From Candidatus Symbiothrix sp. (GTDB lineage: Bacteria > Bacteroidota > Bacteroidia > Bacteroidales > Azobacteroidaceae): 8,030 nucleotides of DNA. The notes under the pieces were generated by a model that worked only from the letters and a program-made list of their open reading frames with translations, ran no database searches and had not been told where the DNA came from. Location of the stretch: NCBI GenBank assembly GCA_031284765.1, contig JAITXK010000170.1, positions 1 through 8,030 on the forward strand. The letters run 5' to 3'. The position numbers were made by a program, and so were the translations under genes. Shown here one piece after another: positions 6,365-8,030 of the stretch. Numbering within the stretch: the stretch's first letter is position 1; every line of letters starts with the position of its first letter.

Positions 6365-6402
6365 GGCGTTTTGTGATAATAAATTAATCAAAAACAGTAT
6401 AG

Positions 6403-6576
<174 letters not shown>

Positions 6577-6719
6577 GACAAATTACTAAAAAACAATGTA
6601 ATGTGAGGTTTTTTCTTTTATTTCTGTCTTTGAGAAAAGACGTGAAAAAGGCATGAAAGGACAAAGTTTGTAACCCAAATCATACCCCCGACGGGGATGC
6701 AGAAAACAGGGGTACAGAT
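6577..6719. other. Leader with hairpins between small ORF and recombinase
   Basis: No gene is seen. AAAAAAC (6588-6594) and GTTTTTT (6608-6614) can pair around 13 nt just after the small ORF stop, followed by a T-rich run: a weak terminator or attenuator. GTCTTT-GAGA-AAAGAC (6626-6641) is a 6-bp stem with a GNRA tetraloop. CCCCG-A-CGGGG (6686-6696) is a DNA palindrome with too small a centre to fold as RNA. GACAAATTA (6577-6585) recurs inverted at 6725-6733. Confidence 0.4.
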
Positions 6720-6755
6720 TGTCTTAATTTGTCTTTCAACTGTCTGATATTGTCT
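6720..6755 (+). repeat. Four helically phased TGTCT boxes
   Basis: TGTCT occurs at 6720, 6730, 6741 and 6751, steps of 10, 11 and 10 bp, with TTGTCTT as the rough consensus. One copy per helical turn on the same DNA face is a pattern of cooperative protein binding. They end 62 bp before the recombinase start codon and could be operator boxes or arm-type sites for the recombinase. Confidence 0.65.
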
Positions 6756-6766
6756 TGGTTAAATAG

Positions 6767-6815
6767 AACTCATTTTAAAAACAATAGTGTAATTTTGTAA
6801 TTTTAAAAATGAGTT
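6767..6815. promoter_or_regulatory. Palindrome and -7 box at the recombinase start
   Basis: AACTCATTTTAAAA (6767-6780) and TTTTAAAAATGAGTT (6801-6815) are inverted repeats differing by a single extra A/T. Between them, TAATTTTG (6790-6797) matches the TAnnTTTG promoter box 20 nt before the start codon. A convincing -33 element is not seen. A repressor, perhaps the recombinase itself, bound here would cover both promoter and start. Confidence 0.5.
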
Positions 6816-6816
6816 T

Positions 6817-8030
6817 ATGAGAAGTACATTTAAAGTGCTCTTTTTCTTGAAAAGAGACAAACAGAAAGCAAACGGTAGCATCCCTCTTTTTTGCCGTATT
6901 ACCGTTGACGGCAAAGACACCCGCTTCGGAATGAAGAGAGAGGTTCATCCGAATTACTGGGACGTGAAAGCCGGTAAAGCAACCGGCAGGACAAATGAGG
7001 CGGTCGAAATCAATCTGCTTATTGACGGCACCAAATCTGCGATATACAAGATATATCGCAATTTGCAGGAGAAGGAAAGCAGCGTTACTGCCGAAAAGGT
7101 CAAAAATACGTTTCTCGGTGTCAATACCAGACACGAAATGCTGTTGAAAGTATTTGATGACCACAACGAAGAAAAGAAGAAGCTAATCGGCAGGACAATC
7201 TCCGAATCCACGTATGACAAGTACCGGATTACCCGTGACCATCTGACGGAATTTCTAAAAAAGGAATACCACCTTTCGGACATTTCCCTGAAAGACATCA
7301 ATCACAAGTTTATCTGCGACTTTGAACTCTTTCTGCTGACTTCGCGCTGCTGTGCCGAAAATACAACCGCCAAGTACATGCAGTTTTTCAAGCACATAAT
7401 CATCATAGCACAAAAAAACGAATGGATTTTCAAGAATCCGTTTGCAAACTACACCATTCAGGTAAAATCGACGGACAGAGGCTATTTGACACAGGAAGAG
7501 ATTGAAATCCTGATGAAGCAGAAGTTCACGACCAAACGGCTGGAACGGGTTCGGGATGTGTTCGTATTCTGTTGCTTTTGCGGTGTATCGTACATTGATG
7601 TTAAGAAACTTACGAACGATAATATCCGCACTTCGTTTGACGGAAACCTGTGGATTATGGGCAAACGTGGAAAAACGGACGTAAGCTATCAGGTTCCCCT
7701 GATGGAAATCCCGAAGATAATTCTGAAAAAATACAAGGATAAATTACCGGACAACCGCCTGCTCCCTGTGATAAATAACCAAAACACAAACGCTTACCTG
7801 AAAGAAATCGGGATATTGTCCGGCATAAAAAAGAAACTTACCTTTCATTTATCAAGGCATACTTTTGCAACCCTGACTTTAAGCAAGGGCGTATCCATAG
7901 AGAGCGTCAGCAAGATGCTGGGACACACGAATATTCAAACTACACAGATATATGCACGGATAACGAGCGAGAAAATCGGTAACGACATGGCGCTCTTTGC
8001 CGGAAAGGTAAAAGGTATGGAAACAAAATT
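6817..8030 (+). CDS. Tyrosine recombinase/integrase, IntDOT-like, 3' end off window
   Basis: The frame stays open for 404 codons to the window edge. Bacteroidetes integrases are about 400-415 residues, so only a few residues are missing. Domains in order: arm-binding N-terminus (about 1-90, with FFLKRDKQKANGSIPLFCRITVDG), SAM-like core-binding domain (about 105-215) and catalytic domain (about 225-395). Catalytic residues seen are Lys286 (MGKRGKT), His344 and Arg347 (HLSRHTF), His370 (LGHT) and nucleophile Tyr379 (IYARI). The first catalytic Arg is replaced by Ser258 in FCGVSYIDVKKL, as reported for IntDOT of CTnDOT; Arg284 may compensate. I chose ATG 6817 because the ATG at 6809 meets a stop after three codons. 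It probably catalyses integration and excision of an element extending to the right; a stand-alone DNA invertase is possible. Confidence 0.93.
   Translation, partial: MRSTFKVLFFLKRDKQKANGSIPLFCRITVDGKDTRFGMKREVHPNYWDVKAGKATGRTNEAVEINLLIDGTKSAIYKIYRNLQEKESSVTAEKVKNTFLGVNTRHEMLLKVFDDHNEEKKKLIGRTISESTYDKYRITRDHLTEFLKKEYHLSDISLKDINHKFICDFELFLLTSRCCAENTTAKYMQFFKHIIIIAQKNEWIFKNPFANYTIQVKSTDRGYLTQEEIEILMKQKFTTKRLERVRDVFVFCCFCGVSYIDVKKLTNDNIRTSFDGNLWIMGKRGKTDVSYQVPLMEIPKIILKKYKDKLPDNRLLPVINNQNTNAYLKEIGILSGIKKKLTFHLSRHTFATLTLSKGVSIESVSKMLGHTNIQTTQIYARITSEKIGNDMALFAGKVKGMETK

Overview
The window looks like a Bacteroidales (Bacteroides/Parabacteroides-type) chromosome. The evidence is the xylose operon with a Nudix-family regulator as first gene, promoter boxes of the Bacteroidetes form TAnnTTTG, near-absence of Shine-Dalgarno signals, and a tyrosine recombinase of the IntDOT type. 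I cannot name the genus from sequence alone.

Positions 49-5930, minus strand: one compact xylose-utilisation operon read from right to left. Its order is Nudix regulator (5029-5760), xylulokinase xylB (3545-5023), a small four-helix-bundle gene (3067-3444), xylose isomerase xylA (1583-2911) and D-xylose:H+ symporter xylE (125-1579), closed by a strong hairpin terminator (49-99). Together they import D-xylose, isomerise it to D-xylulose and phosphorylate it to xylulose 5-phosphate for the pentose phosphate pathway. A Bacteroidetes promoter lies just before the regulator, and two tandem 23-bp palindromes sit upstream of it as candidate operators.

The four-helix-bundle gene does not belong to the pathway. 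It is bracketed by GTGCAC-rich repeats in opposite orientation. One of these ends is duplicated together with the last codons of the gene, which suggests a small inserted unit inside the operon.

Positions 5930-6400: intergenic debris. It holds a possible plus-strand promoter, a nest of palindromes resembling a dispersed intergenic repeat, and a 37-codon remnant of a GNAT acetyltransferase.

Positions 6355-8030, plus strand: probable edge of a mobile element. It starts with a GTAnnTTTGC motif (CTnDOT-type core and also promoter-like). A 57-codon small ORF carrying a (CT)17 microsatellite follows, then a repeat-rich leader with four helically phased TGTCT boxes and a palindrome. Last is a tyrosine recombinase gene that runs off the right edge.
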